Shown: one piece after another, positions 7,582 through 16,638 of the stretch | How the letters are laid out: each line of letters begins with the position of its first letter | How positions within the stretch are numbered: position 1 is the stretch's first letter | Assembly (NCBI RefSeq): GCF_007273535.1 | Contig: NZ_RIBP01000004.1 | Location: forward strand, 2,580,001-2,644,000 | Direction of reading: 5' to 3' | Length of the DNA stretch: 64,000 nucleotides | Origin: Niallia circulans | GTDB taxonomy: Bacteria; Bacillota; Bacilli; Bacillales; Cytobacillaceae | Translations under genes and position numbers: made by a program | Notes under the pieces: generated by a model | What the model saw: the letters and a program-made list of their open reading frames with translations, nothing else | The model's database searches: none | What the model was told of the DNA's origin: nothing

Positions 7582-8859
7582 ATGCTTGACGACTTACTAG
7601 TAAACGGTTTCTTCCTCTTTTTATTTTGTTGTTTTATACCGCTGCTGTTTGTGTTTCAGAATGGCAGAATTGAAAATAAAAAATATTTGCTGATTTTAAC
7701 ATCTGCTGCTGCAATCATTGCCTGTATGAGTTTTCCAATTAAGGTGGGGAATGGTACGCTGTTTGATTTGCGGCTTGTTGCCCAAATTTTCGGCTCCTTA
7801 TATGGAGGGCCTATTGCAGCTATTATTTTAGCATTAGTCAATATCCTGTATAGAAGCTTTTTTGATGGCATAGGAGTTATAACCACATTTATTATTGCTC
7901 CGGTTCATTTGATGGTTATATTAAATGTGAGAAAGCGATTTCTGTTGTTGTCAATTCGAAAGAAAATTATTTATAGTTTTATAGGAGGAACTATTTCTAC
8001 CTTACTTACTCTGTTAATGGTTAATTGGATAGCGGGAATTAATGTCCCAACTAAGCTGGCAATTCTTTATGCATTGCTTCTCTCATCAGTATTGGCATTA
8101 ATAATTTATGTTGTGGAGACAATTCAAAAGCTTTGGACAGTGCAGCATAAAATCATGCAATCACAAAAGATGGAAACGGTCAGTCAGCTGGCAGCATCTA
8201 TCTCCCATGAGGTACGTAATCCACTAACATCAGTAAAAGGATTTATGCAGCTCCTTCAAGAAACATCTCTTACTAATAACCAAAAGAACTATTTGGAAAT
8301 ATCAATAAGTGAGCTTGACCGGGCAGTGAAGGTAATAGAAGACTACTTAACATTTGCCAACCCAAAGCCATGCAGTGCTGTGAAAGAATTGGATATTCAA
8401 GAAGAGATTAATCGGGTTGTTAAGGTACTTGGGCCCTTGGCAAATAAGAATTCTGTACGTGTGGAGCTTAGTATAAGCAGCATACATATTATAGCTAATC
8501 AGCAATATTTCAACCAATGCCTTATAAACATATGCAAAAATGCAATAGAGGCAATGGAAGAGCATGCCCATGGAGTACTGGCAATTAAAACAGAAAAAGT
8601 AAAAAATGATATTATCATACGTTTCATTGATACAGGTATTGGAATGAGTAAGGAAGAAATAGCAAGACTTGGCGAGCCTTATTATTCTACAAAAGGAAAA
8701 AACGGGACTGGACTTGGCATGATGTTTGTTTTTAATTGCGTTAAAGAAATGGGCGGCACCATTCAAGTAGAAAGTAAAAAAGGGCATGGCACAACATTTA
8801 TTATGCGCCTGCCCATTAAATATAGTGCTAAATCAAAAGAAACGGATCATGCATCATGA
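7582..8859 (+). CDS. Sensor histidine kinase, 5TM-LYT type (KinB-like)
   Basis: 425 residues. The first about 180 residues are a 5TM-5TMR_LYT membrane sensor (FDLRLVAQIFGSLYGGPIAA is typical). A HisKA domain follows with phospho-acceptor His209 in SISHEVRNPLTSVKGF, then HATPase_c with N box CLINICKNAIEAM, G1 DTGIGM, and G2 GTGLGMMFV. The design equals B. subtilis KinB, which feeds the sporulation phosphorelay, but LytS-like signalling is also possible. No response-regulator gene is adjacent, as expected for a phosphorelay kinase. The stop codon lies inside the terminator hairpin. Confidence 0.9.
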   Translation: MLDDLLVNGFFLFLFCCFIPLLFVFQNGRIENKKYLLILTSAAAIIACMSFPIKVGNGTLFDLRLVAQIFGSLYGGPIAAIILALVNILYRSFFDGIGVITTFIIAPVHLMVILNVRKRFLLLSIRKKIIYSFIGGTISTLLTLLMVNWIAGINVPTKLAILYALLLSSVLALIIYVVETIQKLWTVQHKIMQSQKMETVSQLAASISHEVRNPLTSVKGFMQLLQETSLTNNQKNYLEISISELDRAVKVIEDYLTFANPKPCSAVKELDIQEEINRVVKVLGPLANKNSVRVELSISSIHIIANQQYFNQCLINICKNAIEAMEEHAHGVLAIKTEKVKNDIIIRFIDTGIGMSKEEIARLGEPYYSTKGKNGTGLGMMFVFNCVKEMGGTIQVESKKGHGTTFIMRLPIKYSAKSKETDHAS

Positions 8860-8873
8860 TCCGTTTCTTTTTT
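8835..8873 (+). terminator. Terminator overlapping the kinase stop
   Basis: 17-bp perfect stem around loop CAT with T-run; the core is AAACGGATCATG / CATGATCCGTTT. A-rich on the left, so it can also stop reverse transcription. Confidence 0.88.
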
Positions 8874-8895
8874 TGAAAATAGAATCTGTATACAC

Positions 8896-9696
8896 TTAAC
8901 GTTGGTGAATGTCGAGCCTTTCTAATACTTTGCGTTTTCGATAAAACATTTCACCTGTCTCGGCAATATCGTGAATCATCGAACGGTTGGAGAAAGCGCC
9001 AAAAACAACCCCGAAAACTGGCACCATCTGAAACAGCTTCTTCCAGCCAAAAGTATCGCGATAGGCAAAGACAACCTCCTTCCAGCCTTGCATTTCAAGC
9101 AGAACCTCTCTTTGCACTTTATCTGTTTCATGATCGAAGTGGGAAAGTTGATCCAATATCGTGTTTTTTCCTAATACATCTGCTGAAACATATTGCAAAC
9201 ATTTAATAATAAAAATGCGCTCTTTTTTTTCATTTGGGTTATAGCCGTAAGAGATGGCAATATCCTGCAAAATTTTGATTTGCATCGAAAGCAAGATGGG
9301 AATATCGATTCCTAATGTCAAGAAACCGCCAATTCCTGTACTAGCCCCTTGGATGGTCGCAATGTTTTTGCGGTTTTTTGTCAATTTCGCGACCGCAGAT
9401 TTCATTTCATCTAACGGCAAGTCCTTAACCTCGTCAAAATGCTGCACATTAAGATGCTTATAATATTTTTTAGAGGCAGATATATCACTTAGCAGTTTGC
9501 CACCACTCTGAATATAGTTTCCCATTTCATCTAAAAGCTGACCGATTTTATTTTGAATGAATGCAGGGGTTAGTTTATCTATTAATTTAAAGGGAAGTCT
9601 ACTGAGCTTCTCCCAAAACCATAAACCGCTTTGGTCTTTTTCCCATTTTCTGACTTCCTCCAGCTCATTCAATAAATAGGCTTCATTTTCTGTCAT
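8896..9696 (-). CDS. EcsC family protein
   Basis: About 266 residues from MTENEAYLLN, chosen because ATGGAGC lies 9 nt upstream; the earlier ATG at 9732 has no RBS. EcsC signature: ATIQGASTGIGGFLTLGIDIPILLSMQIKILQDIA split over residues about 117-150, two Gly-rich amphipathic helices, and the C-terminal PVFGVVFGAFSN. EcsC is the non-essential partner of the EcsAB ABC transporter in B. subtilis; its molecular role is unknown. EcsAB are not adjacent here, as is usual for stand-alone EcsC paralogs. Confidence 0.9.
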   Translation of the reverse strand: MTENEAYLLNELEEVRKWEKDQSGLWFWEKLSRLPFKLIDKLTPAFIQNKIGQLLDEMGNYIQSGGKLLSDISASKKYYKHLNVQHFDEVKDLPLDEMKSAVAKLTKNRKNIATIQGASTGIGGFLTLGIDIPILLSMQIKILQDIAISYGYNPNEKKERIFIIKCLQYVSADVLGKNTILDQLSHFDHETDKVQREVLLEMQGWKEVVFAYRDTFGWKKLFQMVPVFGVVFGAFSNRSMIHDIAETGEMFYRKRKVLERLDIHQR

Positions 9697-9732
9697 ATAA
9701 GCTGCTCCATTTCTGATTAGATGTTTTTTCAT

Positions 9733-10083
9733 ATTGAATAGTAATACGATAGTCTCGAAAAATGGTTTCCCAAATTACTGTAAAAAGACTAGGACATTAA
9801 ATTGCTATTTAAGCTCTAATGAAATTTTTTATTACTATTTGAATATACCACTAAAACCAGGCAGGGCTGGGTAATGCTATAACTCCAACCCCCTTTATGT
9901 ACAAGCAAAAAACAGACTATTCAATGTAATACCAATATAATTTTCCGTTTCAAGTTTTTAGGGGAATGGAGACAGTTGCACTTGAAGTCTCGATATATAT
10001 TTATAAGCAATGCAGTTGCATTCTAATATAATGTAGTGTAAACTAGCAACAATTAAATAGTAAAGGACCACATTATGTGGTCG
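9733..10083. other. Gene-free stretch before the FMN riboswitch
   Basis: No convincing ORF or stable repeat. A TATAAT at 10027-10032 is a plausible -10 for the riboflavin transcript, but no good -35 is visible 16-18 bp before it. Confidence 0.4.
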
Positions 10084-10225
10084 CCTTCGGGGTAGGGTGA
10101 AATTCCCAACCGGCGGTGATGAGCGTTCGTGTGCTCTAAGCCCGTGACCCGGCTTAAAAAATTTTTAAGGCGGTGGATTTGGTGAGAAACCAAAGCCGAC
10201 AGTATAGTCTGGATGGGAGAAGGAA
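10084..10225 (+). promoter_or_regulatory. FMN riboswitch (RFN element)
   Basis: Conserved RFN blocks occur in order: GGGGTAGGGTGAAATTCCC, AACCGGCGGTGAT, AGCCCGTGACCCGG, a variable hairpin, GGTGGATTTGGTGAGAA, CCAAAGCCGACAGTATAGTC, GGATGGGAGAAGGA. It binds FMN and shuts off riboflavin genes by transcription termination. It lies 400 nt before ribE, an unusually long gap. Confidence 0.96.
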
Positions 10226-10391
10226 TAACAAAAGCTGCTGATTCATTATGTGGATTCAGTGTGTTTGGTGTGAGTATTGCTAACTTAGGTTCGCTTTTTT
10301 GACTATGGGCTAAATTATGTCCATGTTTAAAACAGGTGTAGCTTTATTTAGTGTACCCTTATACCAAATTTGCGCCTTTATTTGTTATGCA

Positions 10392-10434
10392 ATCTCCCGT
10401 ATAAATTTATTTTATACGGGATTTTTTATTTTTC
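10392..10434 (+). terminator. Riboswitch-controlled terminator
   Basis: Stem TCCCGTATAAA / TTTATACGGGA, short loop, followed by TTTTTTATTTTT. It lies about 165 nt after the aptamer and before ribE, the expected expression platform. Confidence 0.85.
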
Positions 10435-10633
10435 AGTACTGGTCTACAGTGCATTTAATGAATTAATTGCATGAATTCTTAAAGGGTTGGTCAAAATGAA
10501 AAAAACTGTTTTACATACAGCAGCACTTACTGGATAATCCTCAACATTATAAATAATCAACATGCTTTAATCACCCCACTTAGGTGTGAAGGCAGCTATT
10601 TAATCACAATCAATAGAGGGAGGAGGAGATGGT

Positions 10634-11281
10634 TTGTTTACGGGAATTGTCGAGGAAACAGGTGTAGTGAAAAATATCTCCAAAACAGGCAAAACGCTAG
10701 TCCTTGCTATCCAAGCGAAAACCATTATGAATGATATCAGGCTTGGGGACAGCATTTCGGTTAATGGGGTGTGTCTTACCGTTACAAGCTTTAAGCAAAA
10801 TGAATTTACTGCAGATGTGATGCCTGAAACATTTCAAGATACTTCACTATCGCGGCTGACAAATGGTTCACAAGTTAACTTGGAAAGAGCAATGGCGGCA
10901 AATGGCAGGTTTGGAGGTCACTTTGTAACAGGTCATATTGATGGTGTTGGGACCATTTTAAGTAGAAAACCAATTGAAAATAGCATCAGTCTTGAAATCG
11001 AAATACCAAAGGATTGCTCGCATCTCGTATTGGAAAAAGGATCGATTGCCATAGATGGAACGAGCCTGACCATTTTTGAGACAAAAAGCCGCTCTATTTG
11101 TGTAAGTATTATCCCGCATACAACGCTAGAGTCCATTGTTGGTAAAAAGCAGGTTGGGGATATCGTAAATCTTGAAATTGATATGATGGCGAAGTATTTT
11201 TATTCCTTCATGAATAGAGACGACAAGAACGAGTCAAGCAAAATAACACCATCTTTTTTGCAGGAGAATGGCTTTTATTAA
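10634..11281 (+). CDS. ribE: Riboflavin synthase, alpha chain
   Basis: 215 residues, TTG start 7 nt after GGAGGAGGAGA. It converts two 6,7-dimethyl-8-ribityllumazine molecules to riboflavin. The duplicated lumazine-binding barrels are visible: MFTGIVEETG at the N-terminus with GDSISVNGVCLTV (residues 38-50), repeated as GGHFVTGHIDGVG and KGSIAIDGTSLTI (about 136-148). Normal length. First gene of the operon here, where Bacillus normally has ribD. The 3' end overlaps a non-coding frame; ribB follows after 37 nt. Confidence 0.96.
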   Translation: MFTGIVEETGVVKNISKTGKTLVLAIQAKTIMNDIRLGDSISVNGVCLTVTSFKQNEFTADVMPETFQDTSLSRLTNGSQVNLERAMAANGRFGGHFVTGHIDGVGTILSRKPIENSISLEIEIPKDCSHLVLEKGSIAIDGTSLTIFETKSRSICVSIIPHTTLESIVGKKQVGDIVNLEIDMMAKYFYSFMNRDDKNESSKITPSFLQENGFY

Positions 11282-11318
11282 ACGGATTCTATTGATAAAT
11301 AGGAAGGGGGAGTATTCT

Positions 11319-11945
11319 ATGTTTCATACAATTGAAGAGGCATTAGATGATTTAAAGGCAGGTAAACTGATCATCGTAGTAGATGATGAGGATAGGGAAA
11401 ATGAAGGGGATCTAGTAGGGATTTCCGACTTGGTAACACCTGACATGATCAACTTCATGGCAAAAGAGGGCAGAGGACTTATTTGTGTTCCTATCGAGGC
11501 AGAGCTTGCCGACGAGCTCAAACTCACGCCAATGGTAGATAATAGTAGTGATCCTCGGGGGACAGCTTTCACTGTGAGTGTTGATCATAAAGAAACATCA
11601 ACAGGAATAAGTGCATTTGAACGGGCGTTAACGATTGAAAAAATGGTGGCCCCCGGAGCTAAGGCAAAGGACTTCACAAGACCAGGCCATATATTCCCGC
11701 TAATTGCCCATAAAGGCGGTGTTCTTTCCAGAAATGGCCATACAGAAGCTGCCGTTGATTTAGCGAAATTAGCAGGTTACTCTCCATCTGGAATCATTTG
11801 CGAGATTTTAAAAGATGATGGAACGATGGCCAGAGTAGATGATTTAAAAGTAATGTCACAAAAGTTTGGAATGAAATTGGTTACGATAAAAGGACTTATT
11901 GAATATAGACAAAAAAGAGAAGAAGCTAAGGAGACAGTAATATGA
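11319..11945 (+). CDS. ribB: 3,4-dihydroxy-2-butanone-4-phosphate synthase, RibB only
   Basis: 208 residues from [10 protein letters not shown], start set by AAGGGGGAG 6 nt before. It turns ribulose 5-phosphate into DHBP plus formate. DHBP synthase motifs: [12 protein letters not shown] (the acidic Mg-binding loop), [23 protein letters not shown] and RPGHIFPL. The Bacillus enzyme is normally a 400-residue RibBA fusion with GTP cyclohydrolase II; here the protein ends right after the RibB domain ([10 protein letters not shown]) and its TGA overlaps the ribH ATG (ATGA), so the short form is translationally coupled and not a random frameshift. Confidence 0.95.
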   Translation: MFHTIEEALDDLKAGKLIIVVDDEDRENEGDLVGISDLVTPDMINFMAKEGRGLICVPIEAELADELKLTPMVDNSSDPRGTAFTVSVDHKETSTGISAFERALTIEKMVAPGAKAKDFTRPGHIFPLIAHKGGVLSRNGHTEAAVDLAKLAGYSPSGIICEILKDDGTMARVDDLKVMSQKFGMKLVTIKGLIEYRQKREEAKETVI

Positions 11946-12409
11946 CAAAAATATTTGAAGGTAACTTAATTGGAAGCGGGCTAAAGGTTGGCATTATCGT
12001 ATCAAGATTTAACGAGTTCATTACAACAAGACTTTTGTCTGGTGCAGAGGACGCTCTTAAGCGCCATGGTGTTGAAGCAGAAAATGTTAATGTTGCGTGG
12101 GTACCAGGTGTTTTTGAAATTCCACTAGCAGCAAAAAAATTAGCAGAAACAAAGAAGTATGATGTAATAATCACATTAGGAACAGTTATCCGTGGTGCAA
12201 CACCGCATTTTGATTTTGTTAGCAATGAGGTCGCAAAAGGGGTGGCAAGCACGTCTTTATCAACAGGAGTTCCTATAATTTTTGGAGTTCTTACAACAGA
12301 ATCGATTGAACAGGCAATCGAGCGAGCTGGTACAAAAGCCGGCAACAAAGGCTGGGAAGCGGCAGTTAATGCGATTGAAATGGCAAACTTATACAAGGAA
12401 ATAATTTAA
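11942..12409 (+). CDS. ribH: 6,7-dimethyl-8-ribityllumazine synthase
   Basis: 155 residues, full length. It joins DHBP to the ribitylamino-uracil to make lumazine, the substrate of RibE, and forms an icosahedral shell in Bacillus. Motifs: SRFNEFIT, the [16 protein letters not shown] segment, [14 protein letters not shown] (catalytic His in the TPHFD stretch), and [28 protein letters not shown] split over residues about 114-140. Last gene of the operon, overlapping ribB by 4 nt and followed by a terminator. Confidence 0.97.
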   Translation: MTKIFEGNLIGSGLKVGIIVSRFNEFITTRLLSGAEDALKRHGVEAENVNVAWVPGVFEIPLAAKKLAETKKYDVIITLGTVIRGATPHFDFVSNEVAKGVASTSLSTGVPIIFGVLTTESIEQAIERAGTKAGNKGWEAAVNAIEMANLYKEII

Positions 12410-12417
12410 TCTCAAAA

Positions 12418-12466
12418 AATTGGTCAAATCCTCCATTTTTATGGTGCAGGATTTGGCCAATTTTCA
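12418..12466 (+). terminator. Terminator of the riboflavin operon
   Basis: Stem AATTGGTCAAATCCT / AGGATTTGGCCAATT with a 15-nt loop, then TTTTCATTT. Confidence 0.85.
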
Positions 12467-12624
12467 TTTAAAAAGATTGGCAAAGTAATGGAAATCTGCT
12501 ATCATATTCAATTGTGGCTCCCTTAATAAAATAAAACAAATTAGGACTAAAGATTTATGTGTCTGAAACGTATTTTTAAGGTGATGCGGGTAGGGAGAGG
12601 GCTATAAATACACAGGTTTACTAA

Positions 12625-13920
12625 ATGAAAAACTATCTATCAGATTTCTTTAAGATGAAGGAGAGCGAAGCTACTTTCAAAGGGGAATTTTTTGCAGGTC
12701 TGATTGGCTTTTTTACAGTTGTCTATATTGTCGCTGTTAATTCGCTTATTTTGTCAGAGGCTGGAATTCCACTTGAAGCAGCAATAATCGCTACCATTTT
12801 AACATCTGTCGTTGGTTGTTTTTTAATGGGGTTTCTTGGAAATGTACCAATATTGCTTGTTCCAGGAATGGGGATTAATGCACTATTTTCCTACACAATT
12901 GTCCAGTCAATGGGGCTAAGTTGGCAGGAAGCGCTTGCTGTTGTCTTTGTTTCTGGATTATTGTTCATGCTGATTGCCTTTACTAAGCTAGCGGCAATCG
13001 TCAGCAAGGCGATCCCAAGTTCTCTAAAGGAGTCACTGACAGTTGGACTCGGTCTATTTCTTATGCTGATTGGCTTGGAAAAAGGCGGAATCGTTGAAAA
13101 GGGCAGCAATTCTATTATTGCATTAGGCTCCCTCAGTGACTTGCATGTATTGGCAACTGTTATTACATTAATCATCAGCATTATCTTGTTTTTGAGAAAT
13201 GTAAAAGGAAACTTCCTGATTACTATTATCGTTGGAACACTGATTTCTTGGATGTTTGGCTTAATTGAACCAGGAAGTGCAGGAGAATCTGTCCAGTTAA
13301 AGGATTATTGGAATGTGTTTGGGCATATGTCCTTTGAGAATATTATTTCCATACCTTTTTGGATTGCTGTTTTCTCACTGTCCATGGTACTTGTTTTTGA
13401 GAATATTGGTCTTGTATCAAGTCATGTTCAATATGTTGGGAAGTCAGAGCGTTTTAAACGAGCTTTTCAGGCAAATTCCATTTCCGTTATGTTGTCAGGG
13501 CTATTTGGCAGCAGTCCGACTGTTGCGACAGTGGAAAGTACTGCCAGTATGACAGCAGGAGGAAAAACAGGACTAACATCTATTACGACAGCATTGTTGT
13601 TCATTTGTTCCGCCTTCTTTATTCCCGTAATAAAGATGATACCGAATAGTGCCATTGCCCCGATTTTAATCATCATTGGCGGGCTAATGCTGCAAAATAT
13701 TCGCAATCTTGATTTGAAGGATATGAGTGAAAGTTTTCCAAGCATTTTTATAATTGCGATGATTCCTTTCACATATAGCATTGCGGACGGTATGGCAATC
13801 GGATTTATATTGTATCCGATTTTAAAGATAGCACTTGGAAAAGCTAAAGAAGTATCTTTGCCTTTATACTTCATTTCTTCCTTGTTCTTAATAAATTTTG
13901 TCCTTCAATATACACATTGA
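12625..13920 (+). CDS. NCS2 (AzgA-like) purine permease
   Basis: 431 residues, 12-14 membrane helices. It begins FKGEFFAGLIGFFTVVYIVAVN, and has the family motif PGMGINALFSYTIV (about residues 79-92), the substrate-site helix SSLKESLTVGLGLFLMLIGL and the FGSSPTVATVESTASMTAGG reentrant region (about 291-310). Best match in kind is the adenine/guanine/hypoxanthine AzgA group (B. subtilis PbuG/PbuO), proton symporters at the membrane. The ATG is preceded by an in-frame TAA and only a weak RBS (ACAGG). No purine riboswitch or PurR box was found upstream. Confidence 0.88.
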   Translation: MKNYLSDFFKMKESEATFKGEFFAGLIGFFTVVYIVAVNSLILSEAGIPLEAAIIATILTSVVGCFLMGFLGNVPILLVPGMGINALFSYTIVQSMGLSWQEALAVVFVSGLLFMLIAFTKLAAIVSKAIPSSLKESLTVGLGLFLMLIGLEKGGIVEKGSNSIIALGSLSDLHVLATVITLIISIILFLRNVKGNFLITIIVGTLISWMFGLIEPGSAGESVQLKDYWNVFGHMSFENIISIPFWIAVFSLSMVLVFENIGLVSSHVQYVGKSERFKRAFQANSISVMLSGLFGSSPTVATVESTASMTAGGKTGLTSITTALLFICSAFFIPVIKMIPNSAIAPILIIIGGLMLQNIRNLDLKDMSESFPSIFIIAMIPFTYSIADGMAIGFILYPILKIALGKAKEVSLPLYFISSLFLINFVLQYTH

Positions 13921-13923
13921 TGA

Positions 13924-13968
13924 TAACTGGCTTCCATAGGACTTCCTTTTATGGCAGCCAGTTTTATA
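13924..13968 (+). terminator. Terminator after permease gene
   Basis: AACTGGCT ... AGCCAGTT with inner CCATA/TATGG pairing, then TTTATATT. Confidence 0.75.
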
Positions 13969-14148
13969 TTGAGATAACGAAAAAAATTCTGCTCGGAAAT
14001 TTTGGTATACGCTAAATTACCCATTATAATAGAGTAGATAGTCACTTTTTATAAAAGCTCCATCGTTCGACAGCCTTTGGAGACATCGTTTATTAGAATA
14101 AAACTAAATATTTTGAAATGAGTAGAAAAGAAGTTCGGAGGTATTTCA

Positions 14149-15384
14149 ATGGAAGTTTTTGTGGCCAGGCAGCCGCTGTTCAATAGAATGGAAGAAGTGT
14201 ACGGCTATGAGTTGCTGTATCGCAATAATGAAGTCAACATGTTTCCGAACATCGACGGTGATCATGCGACAGCAGATGTAATTATCAACAGTTTTTTAAA
14301 TATTGGGATTGAAAAACTATCTGACGGAAAGCCTTGTTTTATTAATTTTACTGAAAATCTTCTGGATTTAGGGCTGCCTACATATTTTCAACCACGAGAT
14401 ATCGTAATAGAAATTTTGGAGACTGTCGAACCAAGCAGAAAAATTATTGACATATGCAAAGAATTAAAGTCATTAGGCTATAAAGTGGCGCTCGATGACT
14501 ACATTTTTGATAACAGCAATCCATACGCTTATGAGTTATTACTAGCTGCAGATATTATTAAAGTGGATTTTATGAATACAAATGAGGAAGAGAGACTGGA
14601 AATAGAGGCGCTTGCAAAACAGCTTGGCAAGGAGATGGTTGCCGAAAAGCTTGAGACAAGAGAAGAATATGAAAAAGCTAGAAATTCTGGCTATCATTAT
14701 TTTCAAGGTTATTTTTTCTCAAAGCCTGCAATCATGTCTACACATGATGTTCCTGCATATATCCATACATATTATGGTATCTCCAAGCATATTCGCTCCA
14801 TAGACCCGGATATTGATATGATTACCAATCTGATTGAACAGGATATTTCCTTGTCGTACAAGCTCCTTAAATTAATTAATACGTTAGGATTCGGCCTTAA
14901 GCATAAGGTTACGAGCATAAGACAAGCAATTGTTCTTATTGGGTTAATGGAACTTCAGAAATGGTTGTATGTGCTGGCTGTACGGGAAAGGGACTGGAAT
15001 AACGGTATATCATATGAAGTAATGTCCAATTGTCTAATCAGGGCCAGAATGTGTGAGTCTGTTGCAGATCTAATTCCAGGGAAAAGAAATACCTCTGGAC
15101 ATTTTTTGACAGGAATGTTTTCTTTAATGGATACGATCTTAAATTTAGATATGCAGGATATTTTAACACAAGTGCCACTTGACGAAGCAATCATGGATGC
15201 ACTCTCAGGCGAAAGTAATACACAAAGAGATGTTCTTGATCTTGTACTTGCTGTTGAAAAAGCAGACTGGGTACTTATAAGCAAAGGCTGCAAGAAACTG
15301 AACATAGAAGAGAAAGAATTGTTTAAGGTTTATGCAGAATCTCTTAATTGGGCGAAGGATCTCATGGAAGATAAAAAAGGTTAA
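14149..15384 (+). CDS. EAL-HDOD signalling protein (YuxH-like)
   Basis: 411 residues, RBS CGGAGG. N-terminal EAL domain (1-200): FVARQPLFNRMEEVYGYELL begins it, with ELL in place of EAL, DDYIF in place of DDFG, VDF, and FQGYFFSKP at the end. C-terminal HDOD domain (about 205-400): DISLSYKLLKLINT, SIRQAIVLIGLMELQKW. EAL domains degrade cyclic di-GMP, but the altered metal-site motifs (ELL, DDYI, AEKLET) make catalysis doubtful; in this family the protein probably acts as a c-di-GMP or protein-binding scaffold. Monocistronic. Confidence 0.92.
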   Translation: MEVFVARQPLFNRMEEVYGYELLYRNNEVNMFPNIDGDHATADVIINSFLNIGIEKLSDGKPCFINFTENLLDLGLPTYFQPRDIVIEILETVEPSRKIIDICKELKSLGYKVALDDYIFDNSNPYAYELLLAADIIKVDFMNTNEEERLEIEALAKQLGKEMVAEKLETREEYEKARNSGYHYFQGYFFSKPAIMSTHDVPAYIHTYYGISKHIRSIDPDIDMITNLIEQDISLSYKLLKLINTLGFGLKHKVTSIRQAIVLIGLMELQKWLYVLAVRERDWNNGISYEVMSNCLIRARMCESVADLIPGKRNTSGHFLTGMFSLMDTILNLDMQDILTQVPLDEAIMDALSGESNTQRDVLDLVLAVEKADWVLISKGCKKLNIEEKELFKVYAESLNWAKDLMEDKKG

Positions 15385-15427
15385 AAAATAAGCCAGCATT
15401 CTGAGTGCGAATGCTGGCTTATTTTTT
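15383..15427 (+). terminator. Terminator after EAL-HDOD gene
   Basis: 19-bp perfect stem; core AAGCCAGCATTC / GAATGCTGGCTT with 7-nt loop and a T-run. It begins within the stop codon. Confidence 0.9.
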
Positions 15428-15517
15428 ATCCAAATTTGCTTTACGAAAAATGTTACAATTGCAAAAATAGCAAAAAGAGAAGTACAATGAGATAAAGTTA
15501 ATGTTGGAGGGTTACAT

Positions 15518-16504
15518 ATGAAAATAAAACTTACAAAATGTCATGGAAGCGGGAATGACTTTCTAATTATAGATGAGATTTCAAACAGCTACACTTTTAC
15601 AGAGGAAGAACGTGCAAGCTTAGCAATTGCTTTTTGTAATCGCAGCACCGAATTAGGCGCAGATGGAATACTATTTGTCATGCCTAGCCAGCAGGCAGAT
15701 GCTCGCATGAGAGTGTTCAATGCAGATGGATCTGAAGCTTCGATGTGTGGTAATGGAATCCGTTGTGTGGCACGTTACGTTTGTGAGCTGCTTAATGTGG
15801 AGGAAGCTGTAATTGAAACAATGAAAGCTAACTTGGAAGTGAAAAATGAAGCAGATATCTTTCCAAACATACCGACATATTTAGTGGAAATATCGCCAGT
15901 TTCCTTCCAGACAAAGGACTTACCTTTGCATGTCGGTAAAGAGACTTTGCTAAACGAAAAGATTGAAAGCCTTCATGCTAATCTGGAATTTACTGCCTTA
16001 GCAGTCCCTAATCCGCATCTAATTACAATTGTCGACAAAGCAACCATCGAATCATCTGTTCAAGAGGAAATTAGCAGCTATGTAAATGGACCTAATGAGC
16101 TTTTCCCTGATGGAGTTAACGTGAGCTTTGTGTCTATATTGGACAAAGGAAGCATCTATGTCAGAACATACGAGCGTGGTGTTGGATTTACAAATGCCTG
16201 CGGAACTGCGATGTCTGCATCAACACTTGTATCTATTTTAAACGGCTTCAATAAGTCAGGTGATTACATTGAGGTTTATAATAATGGCGGAAAAGTACGT
16301 TGTTTTGTGCATGAAAATGATGGGAACTATCGCATTGACCTAATTGGTAATGCCACAAATGTATACGAAGCATTTGTAGAAACAGACCTTGCGAAGCCTG
16401 GTGATTTTGTACTTCTTGAAAAAGTGATGGAGGAGCAAGAAGCTATTCATTACAGCAAGCTGCAGGATGCAGCACAAGCATATATAAACGACAAACTTGT
16501 ATAA
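15518..16504 (+). CDS. dapF: Diaminopimelate epimerase
   Basis: 328 residues, RBS TTGGAGGG. It interconverts LL- and meso-diaminopimelate for lysine and peptidoglycan. The two catalytic cysteines are in MCGNGIRC (about residue 74) and NACGTAMSA (about 228); HGSGNDFLIID and RVFNADGSEASMCGNG are standard. It is about 40 residues longer than usual (about 284), with an extra linker and the C-terminal tail EEQEAIHYSKLQDAAQAY. This could be a DapF-clade paralog; the housekeeping role is likely but not certain. Confidence 0.9.
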   Translation: MKIKLTKCHGSGNDFLIIDEISNSYTFTEEERASLAIAFCNRSTELGADGILFVMPSQQADARMRVFNADGSEASMCGNGIRCVARYVCELLNVEEAVIETMKANLEVKNEADIFPNIPTYLVEISPVSFQTKDLPLHVGKETLLNEKIESLHANLEFTALAVPNPHLITIVDKATIESSVQEEISSYVNGPNELFPDGVNVSFVSILDKGSIYVRTYERGVGFTNACGTAMSASTLVSILNGFNKSGDYIEVYNNGGKVRCFVHENDGNYRIDLIGNATNVYEAFVETDLAKPGDFVLLEKVMEEQEAIHYSKLQDAAQAYINDKLV

Positions 16505-16511
16505 GTAATTT

Positions 16512-16548
16512 TTGCTTGAAAGATTAATTCTTTCAGGCGTTTTTTATA
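16512..16548 (+). terminator. Terminator after dapF
   Basis: CTTGAAAGA / TCTTTCAGG (one G-T pair), loop TTAAT, then CGTTTTTTAT. Confidence 0.75.
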
Positions 16549-16603
16549 TGGAAGAATATGTAAATGTTCTGTTGGTATGATTTCCGTCTTTCCTTCAAAA
16601 AAT

Positions 16604-16617
16604 AAGACCCTAGTCTT
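16604..16617. promoter_or_regulatory. Dyad immediately before the azoreductase RBS
   Basis: Perfect inverted repeat AAGAC-CCTA-GTCTT, ending 8 nt before the GGAAAGGAAG RBS. Azoreductase genes of Bacillus are usually repressed by MarR/DUF24 regulators binding short dyads near the promoter; this sequence is not the YodB or MhqR box, so the binder is unknown. Confidence 0.35.
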
Positions 16618-16638
16618 GTAATGGAAAGGAAGTACAAA

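Noticed and set aside
10496..10537. 13-codon ORF (MKKTVLHTAALTG) in the ribE leader
   Set aside because: No good RBS and no recognisable leader-peptide logic; most likely chance.
11268..11318. Longer start for ribB overlapping ribE
   Set aside because: AAGGGGGAG is placed for ATG 11319 and that start gives the canonical RibB N-terminus.
12465..12624. Purine riboswitch before the NCS2 permease
   Set aside because: None of the conserved purine-riboswitch blocks or a PurR box is present.
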